Notes under the pieces: generated by a model
The model's database searches: none
Seen by the model: the letters and a program-made list of their open reading frames with translations, nothing else
What the model was told of the DNA's origin: nothing
Part shown: positions 9,947 through 18,194 of the stretch, in pieces
Position numbering within the stretch: the first letter of the stretch is position 1
How the letters are laid out: every line of letters begins with the position of its first letter
Source of the DNA: Gp6-AA40 sp963818645
GTDB taxonomy: Bacteria > Acidobacteriota > Vicinamibacteria > Vicinamibacterales > UBA2999
DNA: 64,000 bases
Direction: 5' to 3'
Assembly: GCA_963818645.1 (NCBI GenBank)
Contig: CAWFTF010000012.1
Span: 168,443-232,442, forward strand
Program-made: the position numbers and the translations under genes

Positions 9947-9977
9947 GCCCTCGGTCCCCGGTCCTCAGTCTGCCGTC
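9947..9977. repeat. Short heptamer repeat
   Basis: CGGTCCC, CGGTCCT, CAGTCTG heptamers in register occupy the whole 31-bp gap between the convergent stop codons of the DUF481 gene and the next gene. Confidence 0.55.
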
Positions 9978-10946
9978 TTAGACGCGAGGGAGCGTTTCCA
10001 GAGCCACTGCCTCTCTCAACGCCTCTGTCCGTCCAGCGAACAGTTCAAGTGTGCGCACGTCCTGCGCGAGCCGCTCGATGATGTGCCCCCGACGAAACGA
10101 ATCTGCGCCCACGACCTGAGTTGCACGCGCAACCGCGCGCTGCGTCGCCTCCGTCGCGGCCAGCTTTGCCATCGATGCATCCGCGAGCGACAGGTGGATG
10201 CGGCCGCGGCCTTCCACGTGAGAAGCATTGCGGCGTCGAGTTCCGTCGCGGCGTCCGCCAGCAGTCCTTGAACGGTCTGCTCACCGCCGGCGCCGTGGCC
10301 CGTGCGGCCGCGTGCGGCAACCAGCGATTCCTGAAGCGCGCGGCGCCCCATGCCCAAACCCGCCGCTGACAAGAGAATCCGCACGCGCGACATGAACGGC
10401 ATCGTCGGGCCGACGGCCGTGAACGGTGTGCCATCGAGACGCACGTGACCGCACACGAGTCCGCCGAGTGCCGCGGTATCGACCGGCTCCTGGACGACGC
10501 CTGGCGCGTTCAGCATCACAGCGGCTGCAGAAAGACTCTCACCACTGCGCATGCCTATCACGGCGATGCCAAGTGGCGTCAGCGGCGTGACCCACGCGGC
10601 GCGTCCGGACAGTCGGCCAGCCTGCTCGACCGGCACATCGTCTGAGGACAATGCGATAGCGCCGACAACATCACCTCGTGAGAGGCCGGCGAACTGGTTG
10701 TCGCCATCGAGACCCGCAGTGACGCCAGTGTGCAACGCAAGCGAGACGCCCGCTGATGACGATTCGTACGCCAGCGCCGCGACGGCGACGGTGGCCGCCA
10801 GCAGATCCGCGCGCGCGTCGATCAGACCCGGCTGCCGCTGCAGCGCGAATCACATCGTTCGCCGACGCATCCGTCGCGAGCGACCTCCCCAGCTCGTGGG
10901 CCTTCGACTGCCACGCGAGCTGGACGTCGGAAAGGTTGAAGTCCAC
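9978..10946 (-). CDS. Acyl-CoA dehydrogenase-like protein, broken by two frameshifts
   Basis: The N-terminus MDFNLSDVQLAWQSKAHELG is typical of acyl-CoA dehydrogenases. The frame is lost near 10830, where removing one G from GGG restores LIDARADLLAATVAVAALAY. Most of the body follows (HTGVTAGLDGDNQFAG, MPFMSRVRILLSAAGLGMG). A second shift near 10215 leads into HLSLADASMAKLAATEATQR and a normal C-terminus. Reconstructed length is about 320 residues, short for the family. The usual SEAGSGSD and catalytic-Glu motifs are not recognisable, so it may be a diverged or inactive paralogue. Either a pseudogene or two sequencing indels. Confidence 0.7.
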
Positions 10947-10954
10947 TTCCTAAA

Positions 10955-11028
10955 CTCCCGACACTGAACATACCAACTCCCAGCGGAGATCGCATGTGGG
11001 AATTGGAAGGTGGGAAATGCGCAGTGGA
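10955..11028. repeat. Weak heptamer-type inverted repeat
   Basis: CCAACTCCCAG faces GTGGGAATTGG and AGGTGGGAAATG between the acyl-CoA dehydrogenase-like gene and the HIT gene. It resembles a decayed copy of the GGGAGTT-type locus at 4154-4258. The 7-bp register is poor. Confidence 0.4.
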
Positions 11029-11526
11029 TTAACGAGAGAGTCGTTCGAAGATCGGAGCGAGCCGCGACGCCGTGGATGCGAGATCCTCTGGCAACACGCG
11101 CGTGTCGCCGACGACCGTCATGAAGTTGGTGTCTCCAATCCAGCGCGGCACGAGGTGCACGTGCAAGTGACCAGGGATCCCACCTCCGGCAGGCTTGCCA
11201 AGATTGATCCCGACGTTAATCCCTTCCAGTTTGTACGCCTCACGCAGCACCGCTTCCGAGCGCTGGGTCAGAAGTGCGACCTCGTTGAGCTCATCAACCG
11301 ACAGATCGACGAGCGCAGGCAGATGCCGGTTCGGCACCACCATCAGATGACCGTTGTTGTAGGGATACCTGTTGAGGATGACGTAGGCGAGCGTGCCTTC
11401 GAAGACGACTAGCGGATCGCGCTCAACACCGTTTGCCGGATCGGCACGACGCTGGCAGAACACACACCCGGTGGCTTTCTCGGACGTCACGTAGTGAAGA
11501 CGCCAGGGGGACCAGAGATGGTCCAT
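11029..11526 (-). CDS. HIT-family nucleotide hydrolase / Ap4A phosphorylase-like
   Basis: 165 residues. The catalytic histidine triad is GHLHVHLVPRW near residues 119-129. The N-terminus MDHLWSPWRLHYV with GCVFC matches bacterial HIT proteins of the AP-4-A phosphorylase type, which act on dinucleoside polyphosphates or other nucleotides. The exact substrate is unknown. It lies downstream of the ihf/HU gene on the same strand, separated by a heptamer repeat. Confidence 0.9.
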   Translation of the reverse strand: MDHLWSPWRLHYVTSEKATGCVFCQRRADPANGVERDPLVVFEGTLAYVILNRYPYNNGHLMVVPNRHLPALVDLSVDELNEVALLTQRSEAVLREAYKLEGINVGINLGKPAGGGIPGHLHVHLVPRWIGDTNFMTVVGDTRVLPEDLASTASRLAPIFERLSR

Positions 11527-11566
11527 ATTCCGCGATTCGGGACTCGGGCTTCGGGACTCGGGCTCG
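11527..11566. repeat. Heptamer repeat, single orientation (GGGACTC type)
   Basis: Five consecutive 7-bp units (GATTCGG, GACTCGG, GCTTCGG, GACTCGG, GCTCGCG) end directly at the HIT start codon and occupy the place where its Shine-Dalgarno sequence would be. Confidence 0.65.
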
Positions 11567-11572
11567 CGGCGC

Positions 11573-11917
11573 TCAAGCTTGCGAAGCGACGCCCGGGATC
11601 TGATCGATTGACGCCGCGGGCGACGACGCCGTGGCTTCGTCCTCTCGATTGATCAGCTCCTTCAACTCCTTGCCCGGCTTGAAGTACGGCACCTTCTTCG
11701 GCGGAACGTCCACCTTGTCACCGGTCTTCGGGTTGCGGCCCTTTCGCGGCTCGCGCTTGCGAAGCCTGAAGCTGCCGAACCCACGCAGCTCGATCTTCTC
11801 CCCGCGATGGAGCGCATCGATGATGCTTTTGAATACGGTGTCGACGATGACTTCCGAGTGTTTCTTGGTGAGGTCGGAGACTCGGGAGACTTCCTCCACA
11901 AGCTCCGCTTTGGTCAT
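11573..11917 (-). CDS. HU/IHF-family nucleoid DNA-binding protein
   Basis: 114 residues starting at MTKAELVEEV. A longer frame extends upstream to 12007 but lacks homology. The family core FGSFRLRKREPRKGRNPKTG and VPYFKPGKELKELIN forms the beta-arm that bends DNA. The C-terminus has about 20 extra residues after the usual end. Its position directly after rpsA matches the ihfB/himD position in the rpsA-ihfB pair of Proteobacteria, so IHF-beta or HU are both possible. Confidence 0.93.
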   Translation of the reverse strand: MTKAELVEEVSRVSDLTKKHSEVIVDTVFKSIIDALHRGEKIELRGFGSFRLRKREPRKGRNPKTGDKVDVPPKKVPYFKPGKELKELINREDEATASSPAASIDQIPGVASQA

Positions 11918-12007
11918 GCTGCCGCCAGGCGTATTCAAGCTTCGCTCCTTGGCTGCGGGGCTCCGGGCTACCGGCGTAACGTGACGCCCAGCCCGGAGCG
12001 TTCCCAA

Positions 12008-13789
12008 TTACCGGTTCCTGAAGTGATCCCCGAGCGTCGCCGTGCCAGTCCCTTCGCTTTCCGAATAGGTTTCCCAGTCGGCGCGGTACTCGTCGCTCTT
12101 CAGGGCCCGGATGCTCAAGCCGATCTTCCGCTCCGCCGGACTGAGCTTGATGATCTTCATCTGATAGGTGTTGCCCACCACCAGCTCGATCTTCTCGCCG
12201 CCGTGTGAATCATCGAACTCGGAGACGTGAATCAGTCCCTCGATCCCTTCATCGAGCTCGACGAAGGCACCGAAGTTCGTCATGCGCGTCACCTTGCCCG
12301 CGATGATGTCGTTGACGTTGTGTCGAGAGAAGAAGTCGTCCCAGATGTCGGTTGCAAGCTGCTTGAGGCCCAGCGACAGTCGCTGGTTCTCGGCATCGAT
12401 GCTGAGCACCATCGCGTCCACCACATCGCCCTTCTTGAGCACTTCTGAGGGATGCTTGACGCGCTTGCTCCACGACATGTCGGAGATGTGAATCAGGCCA
12501 TCGATGTCCTCTTCGACTTCGACGAACGCGCCGAACTCGGTGAGGTTGCGCACCTTGCCCTTGATCTTCGTCCCGACGGGATACTTCTCACCGAGCTCGT
12601 GCCACGGGTTGCTCTCGACCTGCTTCAGGCCGAGCGAGATGCGACGAGCCGTCGGATCGACGCCGAGCACCATCGCCTCGACGGAGTCACCGACGTTCAG
12701 GATCTTCGACGGATGCTTGACGCGCTTGCTCCACGACATCTCGCTGACGTGGATCAGGCCTTCGACGCCAGGCTCCAGCTCGATGAACGCACCGTAGTCG
12801 GTCAGGCTGACGACCTTCCCGCTCATGCGCGCACCAACCGGATAACGGTCCTGCACGGTCGCCCACGGATCCTGCACGAGCTGCTTGTGTCCGAGCGACA
12901 CGCGCTCAGTGGCAGCGTCGTACTTCAGGACGATCACGTCGACTTCGTCGTTGACCTTGAAGATCTCCGACGGATGGCCGACGCGGCCCCATGACATGTC
13001 CGTGATGTGCAGCAGGCCGTCGATACCACCGAGGTCGATGAACGCGCCGTAGTCGGTGATGTTCTTCACCGTGCCGCGCAGCACCTTGCCCTCGGCGAGC
13101 GTCTCGAGCGTCGTCTTCTTCTTCTCGGCGTTCTCTTCTTCGAGCAGCGCCTTGCGCGACAGCACGATGTTGCCGCGCTTCTTGTTGACCTTGATGACCC
13201 GCATCCGGAGCTCCTGCCCCTTCAGCGCATCGAGATTCCGCACCGGTCGCACGTCGATCTGAGATCCGGGAAGGAATGCGCGGACGCCGATGTCGACTGC
13301 GAGACCGCCCTTGATGCGTTCGATCACGCGACCGATGACGACCTTGCGATCGGCATAAGCCTTTTCGACTTCGTCCCAGATCTTCATCTTCTCGGCCTTC
13401 TCGCGCGAGAGCACGATGTGGCCTTCACGGTCTTCGGTTCTCTCCAGCAACACGTCAACGGTGTCGCCGCCTTGAACGGTCACGTTGCCGTTCTCGTCGA
13501 GGAACTCGTGAATCGGGATGAGACCTTCGGACTTGTAACCGACGTCGACGACGACGGCGGCCTCGGTCACTTTCAGCACTGTGCCCTTGACGACCTCCCC
13601 CTCCGCCATGTTGCGGAAGCTGTCGTCATAGGCCTCGAGCATGGACGAAAACTCTTTCGGGTCCATGTCCTCGTGGTGCATTGGTTTGAAAGCGGGGCCC
13701 GCCGGTTTGCCTGAGCGTGTACGCCCAGGCGCTACGGGCTGACCGCCAGCGGATTCGGGCGATACCAACCCGTTGTCTACGTTCGCCAT
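12008..13789 (-). CDS. rpsA: 30S ribosomal protein S1
   Basis: 593 residues with six S1 (OB-fold) repeats. The N-terminal pair begins near residue 60 (GEVVKGTVLKVTEAAVVVDV). Four close repeats follow, each with a GxVxNxTxFGAFVxxxxxxxGLxHxSDMSW pattern (GLLHITDMSWGRVGHPSEI, GLIHVSEMSWSKRVKHPSKI). The protein anchors mRNA on the 30S subunit. The ATG at 13789 is preceded by AGGAGGACGCGCACGTA, a strong but distant Shine-Dalgarno sequence. ihf/HU follows 90 bp downstream. In Proteobacteria cmk usually precedes rpsA directly; here about 2.5 kb of other DNA separates them. Confidence 0.97.
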   Translation of the reverse strand: MANVDNGLVSPESAGGQPVAPGRTRSGKPAGPAFKPMHHEDMDPKEFSSMLEAYDDSFRNMAEGEVVKGTVLKVTEAAVVVDVGYKSEGLIPIHEFLDENGNVTVQGGDTVDVLLERTEDREGHIVLSREKAEKMKIWDEVEKAYADRKVVIGRVIERIKGGLAVDIGVRAFLPGSQIDVRPVRNLDALKGQELRMRVIKVNKKRGNIVLSRKALLEEENAEKKKTTLETLAEGKVLRGTVKNITDYGAFIDLGGIDGLLHITDMSWGRVGHPSEIFKVNDEVDVIVLKYDAATERVSLGHKQLVQDPWATVQDRYPVGARMSGKVVSLTDYGAFIELEPGVEGLIHVSEMSWSKRVKHPSKILNVGDSVEAMVLGVDPTARRISLGLKQVESNPWHELGEKYPVGTKIKGKVRNLTEFGAFVEVEEDIDGLIHISDMSWSKRVKHPSEVLKKGDVVDAMVLSIDAENQRLSLGLKQLATDIWDDFFSRHNVNDIIAGKVTRMTNFGAFVELDEGIEGLIHVSEFDDSHGGEKIELVVGNTYQMKIIKLSPAERKIGLSIRALKSDEYRADWETYSESEGTGTATLGDHFRNR

Positions 13790-14051
13790 TACGTGCGCGT
13801 CCTCCTCAATCGTAGGATGCCCTTCGTTCGTCCTGTGTGTGGGGCTCGCTCAGGGCTCTCCGCCGGTTTATATTGCGGGGACCGGCCCCCCGCGGCTATA
13901 ACGGCGATGGAGAAAGTGTGGAGGGTACTGCACGCGCAGGTGGGACAGCCCATGGGCACGCCCCACGCCCCTGCAGAGAATCTTCCTTCGCCGATAAGCA
14001 ATAGAGCTTACGTCACTTACCGGCAACTGTCAAGGTTGGAGGAACCACGCG

Positions 14052-14819
14052 ATGGCCAAACGGAAGGCCGTACGAGGCTCGAGTCGGAAGCCGCCTGCCA
14101 AGGGTCGCAGCAGCAGCCGAAGGCGGGTCATGGCAAAGAAAACCGCCTCCTCACGGAAGATTGCGCGCAAAGCCGCCAAGAAGTCGGCAAAAAAGGCCAA
14201 GGCCAGCGCTCGCAAGACCTCCAAGGCCGCGGTTCGACGAGCGAAGCCAGCCGCGCGACCGCGCGTGGTTGCCAAGAAAAAGACTTCGACTGCTCGAAAG
14301 AGCGCTCCGGTCAAAGCGAAGGCAAAGGCTAAAGCCAAGGCCAAGGCCCCTCGAGCCAGCTCGGCTGCCCCGCCGGTCAAGCGCACGGCGCCCAGGGTAG
14401 TTGCTCGTCCCGCCGCGCGCACCGCACCCGGTCTGAATCGCGAGCGGCGAACGATCTCCGACGAGGATCGCATGCCGCCGTCGCCGCCATCCTCGCTCGA
14501 TCTGGATCGCACGGCGTCCGCCGCGCGATCGGGACGACGCGAACTGCTGGAGAGGTTCGCAGAGCACACTGAGACCAGCCCCGCGATGACGGGCGGCGAC
14601 GTCGATGCCGATTGGGAGTCTGCATACAGCGTCGGCGATGAAGCCCCGGGCGGGGACAATCCCACACCCGATCAGGACATCGTGGACGACATCGGCAAAG
14701 CCGTCGGCGTGCAGTACAACGACAACGAGGAGCTCAAAGGCGAGAAGAAGCTCCTCGAGCGCGACAAACATCGCTGGGAGCTCGATCCGGCATCTTCAGA
14801 CGATTGGGAAGATCGCTGA
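14052..14819 (+). CDS. Histone-H1-like Lys/Ala-rich tail fused to an acidic DUF6335-like domain
   Basis: 255 residues. Residues 1 to about 130 are a low-complexity basic tail rich in Lys, Ala and Arg (KKSAKKAKASARKTSK, KAKAKAKAKAKA), like bacterial histone H1 (Hc1/HctB) proteins. The last 100 residues are acidic and folded-looking (TGGDVDADWESAYSVGDEA, TPDQDIVDDIGKAVGV, DKHRWELDP). They match the pattern I associate with DUF6335 proteins of cyanobacteria. A strong Shine-Dalgarno sequence (GGAGGAAC) lies 11 bases before the ATG. It may bind DNA through the tail. It is divergent from rpsA with a 262-bp gap. Confidence 0.65.
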   Translation: MAKRKAVRGSSRKPPAKGRSSSRRRVMAKKTASSRKIARKAAKKSAKKAKASARKTSKAAVRRAKPAARPRVVAKKKTSTARKSAPVKAKAKAKAKAKAPRASSAAPPVKRTAPRVVARPAARTAPGLNRERRTISDEDRMPPSPPSSLDLDRTASAARSGRRELLERFAEHTETSPAMTGGDVDADWESAYSVGDEAPGGDNPTPDQDIVDDIGKAVGVQYNDNEELKGEKKLLERDKHRWELDPASSDDWEDR

Positions 14820-14822
14820 CGC

Positions 14823-14964
14823 GTGCGGTCCGGAGGGACGAAGGGGCGGAGGTGCGAGGGTCCAGTCCGAGGGATCGAGGTTCGAGGGTAGCCGGACCTC
14901 GGGACCGACTTTCGGATACTCGGACCGTCGCACTGCACCGTCGCCCCGCACCGTCGCACCGTAG
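14823..14964. repeat. Empty heptamer inverted-repeat element, same family as 15576-16264
   Basis: Left arm 14823-14885 (GGTGCGAGGGTCC) faces right arm 14905-14964 (GGACCGTCGCAC, GCACCGTCGCACC) as an imperfect palindrome. The outer 45 bp of the left arm are nearly identical to the left arm of the four-helix-bundle element 600 bp downstream. Nothing is encoded between the arms. The element fills the whole gap between the H1-like gene and the YdeI gene. Confidence 0.75.
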
Positions 14965-14968
14965 GTTC

Positions 14969-15575
14969 ATGGCCGATCTGAAGAAGGTTCAACCGAAATC
15001 AAGAGCGGCCTGGCGTGGATGGCTCGAGAAGCATCACGCCACATCGCAGGGCGTGTGGCTCGTGTTCGCGAAGAAACACACGGGCCTGTCTACCCTCTCC
15101 TACGAAGACGCCGTGCAGGAAGCGTTGTGCTTTGGGTGGATCGACAGTCTGATGAAGTCGATCGACGACCGCTTCCACATGCAGATCTTCACACCGCGCA
15201 AGCCAAAGAGCGCATGGTCAGTGACCAACAAGGCGCGCCTTGCCAAGCTGATGAAAGCGGGCGTGATGGCGCCCGCCGGTCTCGCAGCGGTAGAACAGGC
15301 CAAGAAGTCTGGCTCGTGGAATACGTACGCCAGCGTGGATGCGATGACGATCCCGCCGGAGTTGCAACGCGCGCTCGACGCGAACCCTGACGCGAAGAAG
15401 AACTGGCCCACGTACACTCCCAGCGCACAGCGCGCGTTCCTCCACATGGTCAATGGCGCGAAGCGTCCCGAGACGCGCGAGAAGTACGTCCGCCGAGTCA
15501 TCGACCTCGTCTCCAAGCAAGGTGTCGATGACGGAGATTCGCAAAGAAGCGATGGGCGGGAAGAAGGCCAAGTAG
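14969..15575 (+). CDS. YdeI/OmpD-associated family protein (C-terminal frameshift)
   Basis: About 201 residues. The start ATG 14969 (MADLKKVQPKSRAAWRGWLE) directly follows the right arm of a repeat. The family signature YEDAVQEALCFGWIDSLMK is at about residues 45-65, followed by FTPRKPKSAWSVTNKARLAK and WPTYTPSAQRAFL. These cytoplasmic proteins are linked to stress or peptide resistance, and the biochemistry is unknown. Near 15518 one extra base shifts the frame. Removing it gives VSMTEIRKEAMGGKKAK and a TAG at 15573-15575, immediately before the next repeat. Without the correction the frame reads into the repeat to 15781. Confidence 0.85.
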
Positions 15576-15664
15576 CGGTCCGACGGGGCGAAGGGTCGAC
15601 GGTGCGAGGGTCCGGTCCGGAGGTCCGAGGGTCCGGTCCGAGAGGTCCGAGGGTCCGAGGTCCC
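15576..15664. repeat. Left arm of the four-helix-bundle element
   Basis: Tandem 7-bp units of GGTCCGA type with a more complex outer 45 bp. The arm is free of stop codons in the plus-strand frame read by the frameshifted YdeI gene. Confidence 0.75.
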
Positions 15665-15671
15665 CGGGCGC

Positions 15672-16052
15672 TCAGGCGCGTTTTCGTTTCCGCCGGCGAA
15701 GGTATCTCTGGAGTCCTGCGATTGCGCCGACAGCGCGGCTGGCGAGCGCGTCGAGCGCCAACCGTTCCTCCTCGTCGATGAACTTCCGATCCCGCGCGTC
15801 GGCGATGTGACTGCGGCACTCGTTCAACGAGCCCCGAGCAAAATCGAGGAAGCGTGCGAACTCCGTGTCCGATCGTCGCCCGAATCCTTCTGCGATGTTA
15901 GCCGGCGCCGACGCGACAGCATCTCGAATCTGATCGCAGAAGCCTCGGTCGATGTTGACATGCGGGCGCTCGATCAGCGCGTAGATAGCGAGCTTCAGCT
16001 CGTTCGACAGTTTCCAGCAGTCGAAATCCTCGAAGCGGTGCACGCCCGGCAT
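15672..16052 (-). CDS. Four-helix-bundle protein (23S rRNA intervening-sequence protein family)
   Basis: 126 residues from ATG 16052 (MPGVHRFEDFDCWKLSNELK). Signatures are CDQIRDAVASAPANIAEGFG, the helix FARFLDFARGSLNECRSHI, and a basic C-terminus YLRRRKRKRA. This is the small helical family first found encoded in rRNA intervening sequences and related in fold to Avd of diversity-generating retroelements. The biochemical role is unknown. The gene is enclosed by inverted heptamer arms. It is in the same frame as the shifted cmk reading frame, so a cmk fusion product could in principle be read through. Confidence 0.88.
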   Translation of the reverse strand: MPGVHRFEDFDCWKLSNELKLAIYALIERPHVNIDRGFCDQIRDAVASAPANIAEGFGRRSDTEFARFLDFARGSLNECRSHIADARDRKFIDEEERLALDALASRAVGAIAGLQRYLRRRKRKRA

Positions 16053-16180
16053 GCTGTGGAAAGTGCACGAATCACTCCACAGGCAAACGTTCGAGATTCT
16101 CAGGGAAGCGATCGCAATGATCGCAGATCCTGCGATTCTGAAATCACGATCGCTGCAGCAGTAATTGCGACGCCGACGTT

Positions 16181-16264
16181 CGGAACCATCGGACCATCGG
16201 ACCTCGGACCATCGGACCATCGGACCGGACCGTCGCACCTTCGCCCCTTCGCCCCCTCGGACCG
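16181..16264. repeat. Right arm of the four-helix-bundle element
   Basis: ATCGGACC-type heptamers, then GTCGCACC, TTCGCCCC, TTCGCCCC, CTCGGACCG. This is the reverse complement of the left arm and ends one base before the cmk stop codon. Confidence 0.75.
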
Positions 16265-16925
16265 TTAGTGCAGCTTCTCTCTTACAAGCGCAAGCACCTG
16301 ATCGACGACAGACATCGATCGGCATGTCGGTGGTATCGATGTGCACCGCACCAGGTGCGAGCGCGAGCGGTGATGCTGTGCGGGTCTTGTCGGACAGATC
16401 GCGCGCCTGAATCGCTTCGGCAACTGCCGCCTGCCCTGCCTGGCTGCCGGCGTGCGCCGTGTCGTGCGCGCGGCGGCGTGCTCGTTCCTCGGCCGAAGCA
16501 TCGAGGTAGATCTTCACGTCGGCATCTGGAAAGACGACGCTGCCGATGTCGCGTCCTTCCATCACGACACCGCCTTGCAGGCCGATCGCACGCTGACGTG
16601 AGACCAGGACTTCGCGCACCTGCGGAAGGCGCGCCACCGTGGACGCGAGTTTGTCGACTTCCGGCGTCCGGATCGCGCTCGTGACGTCGTGACCGTCGAT
16701 GGTGACGACTCCACCTTCGACGACGAGATTCGAGGAACGCGCAAGATCGGCGACAGCGGCTTCGTCGTTCAGCCTGATGCCGTCGTGATGCGCCTTCCAT
16801 CCAACCGCGCGATACATCGCTCCCGTGTCGATGTGTCTGTAACCAAGCGTCTGCGCCAGCGCACGTGACACCGTGCCTTTGCCGGCACCGGATGGTCCGT
16901 CGATAGCGATGATCAGTCTCTTCAT
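16265..16925 (-). CDS. cmk: Cytidylate kinase (one-base frameshift near the 3' end)
   Basis: About 219 residues when corrected. The start MKRLIIAIDGPSGAGKGTVS has the P-loop GPSGAGKGT at residues 10-18. It continues with HIDTGAMYRAVGW, QGGVVMEGRDIGSVVFPDAD and DASAEERARRRA. The enzyme phosphorylates CMP/dCMP and is normally essential. Near 16315 the frame slips by one base. One reading ends SVVDQVLALVREKLH with TAA at 16265-16267, which is the family's normal end. The unshifted reading continues through the repeat into the four-helix-bundle gene. A sequencing indel is most likely, because the gene should be essential. Confidence 0.9.
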
Positions 16926-17010
16926 GCCAACGGTTCGAGAATAACACGCACCACTCGACGTACTCGTCGCGCCAAGAGCCATGTCGAGGGGAGGTGTAAG
17001 ATGCAACGCG

Positions 17011-18186
17011 ATGAGACGACGGCTACTGGTCGTGGTAACAGCGCTGTTGGTCGCGCTCGCGCTGTTCGTATATGTGGGCGCGCCGTACGCACGCGCCACG
17101 GCGTTCATCATTCGCGCGGCAGACCTTGGTGGTCGCGCCGAGGTCTTCGCCAATCGCGCAGCACGCACGGTAGTCATTGAGCCTCGTCAGCAGATCACCA
17201 CTCGTTACGGAGATGTGCCGGCGCGGTTGTATGTGCCCGAAGGGACGTCACGCCGGACCGTGCTGCTCGTGCCTGGCATTCACTCGATGGGCATCGAGGA
17301 GCCTCGATTGACGGCGCTCGCCGGCGATCTCGCGGGTGCTGGTGTGAAAGTCATGGCGATGGCGCTACCGGATCTTCAGGCGTATCGCATCACGCCGCGT
17401 GCAACGGACGTCATCGAAGACGCGGTGACCTGGATATCGCAGCGGCCCGATCTGGCCCCCGACGGTCGCGTCGGCATCGTCGGGATCAGTTTCGCCGGCG
17501 GGTTGTCGATCTCCGCAGCGAGCCGTCCGTCGATTCGCGACAAGGTCGCGTTCGTCCTGTCGTTTGGTGGCCATGGCGATCTCGATCGCGTCATGCGCTA
17601 CCTGACCACGGGTCAGGCGCCGCAGGTGCCAGGACTCGAAACGCATCCACCGCATGACTACGGCGTCGCGGTGATCCTGTATGGGCTGGCCGATCGCGGT
17701 GTCGTGCCGCCCGATCAGGTGGTCGCGCTTCGCGAAGCGGGATCGAGACATTTCTGCTGGCGTCGCAGTTGACGCTCGTGAGCACGGACAAGGCGAATGC
17801 CACATTCGCCAAGGCGCGAGAGATGGCGACGATGCTTCCGGAGCCGTCGAAGACGTATCTGAACTATGTGAACGATCGCGCGGTCGACAAACTGGGGCCG
17901 GCACTCGTGCCGTACCTCGGCCAACTCGGACTCCGATAACCCGGCGCTCTCGCCGCAGCGCGTGGAGCATCCCGCGTCGGCTCCGATCTTTCTCCTGCAT
18001 GGCAGCGGAGACACAGTCATCCCCGCCGCCGAGACCGCCATCTTCAGCGACGATCTCCGGCGCAAAGGCGCCGACGTCCATGTGCTGCTCAGCGAGCTCA
18101 TCACCCACGCCGAGGTGAACAAAGCAGCCACCTACATCGACGTACTCAAACTCATCCACCTGTGGGCGCAGGTATTACGGCAGTAG
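17011..18186 (+). CDS. Membrane-anchored alpha/beta hydrolase (two compensating frameshifts)
   Basis: I start at the ATG at 17011 (MRRRLLVVVTALLVALALFV), which gives an N-terminal TM anchor; an in-frame ATG at 16981 also exists. The core has RTVLLVPGIHSMGI (oxyanion region), DGRVGIVGISFAGGLSISAA with the nucleophile serine in GISFAG, and APIFLLHGSGDTVIP with the catalytic-Asp region. The His candidate is in ELITHAEVN. The frame breaks near 17738 (resuming as IETFLLASQLTLVS) and near 17930 (resuming SDNPALSPQRVEHP). The total length of 1176 bases is again a multiple of three. Substrate unknown. Confidence 0.75.
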
Positions 18187-18194
18187 AAAGACGC

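Larger units (their letters stand above)
15576..16264. mobile_element. Putative heptamer-repeat element with inverted arms enclosing a four-helix-bundle gene
   Basis: Left arm 15576-15664 and right arm 16181-16264 are inverted copies. Over the outer 48 bp they agree at 42 positions (CGGTCCGA...GGGCGAAGG...GGTGCGA), then continue as GGTCCGA heptamers. Between them lies one gene, on the minus strand, for a four-helix-bundle protein. The element begins directly after the YdeI stop codon and ends directly before the cmk stop codon. No transposase is present. The mobile nature is my inference from arm symmetry, exact placement and the second, similarly organised locus at 33633-34118. Confidence 0.55.

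Noticed and set aside
13007..13714. Plus-strand frame antisense to rpsA
   Set aside because: Shadow frame; rpsA domains are unambiguous.
15672..16052. Avd subunit of a diversity-generating retroelement
   Set aside because: The fold family is related, but no reverse transcriptase or template/variable repeat pair is present nearby.
16300..16330. Programmed frameshift in cmk
   Set aside because: No slippery heptanucleotide is visible and about a dozen other genes show similar shifts, so a sequencing indel is more likely.
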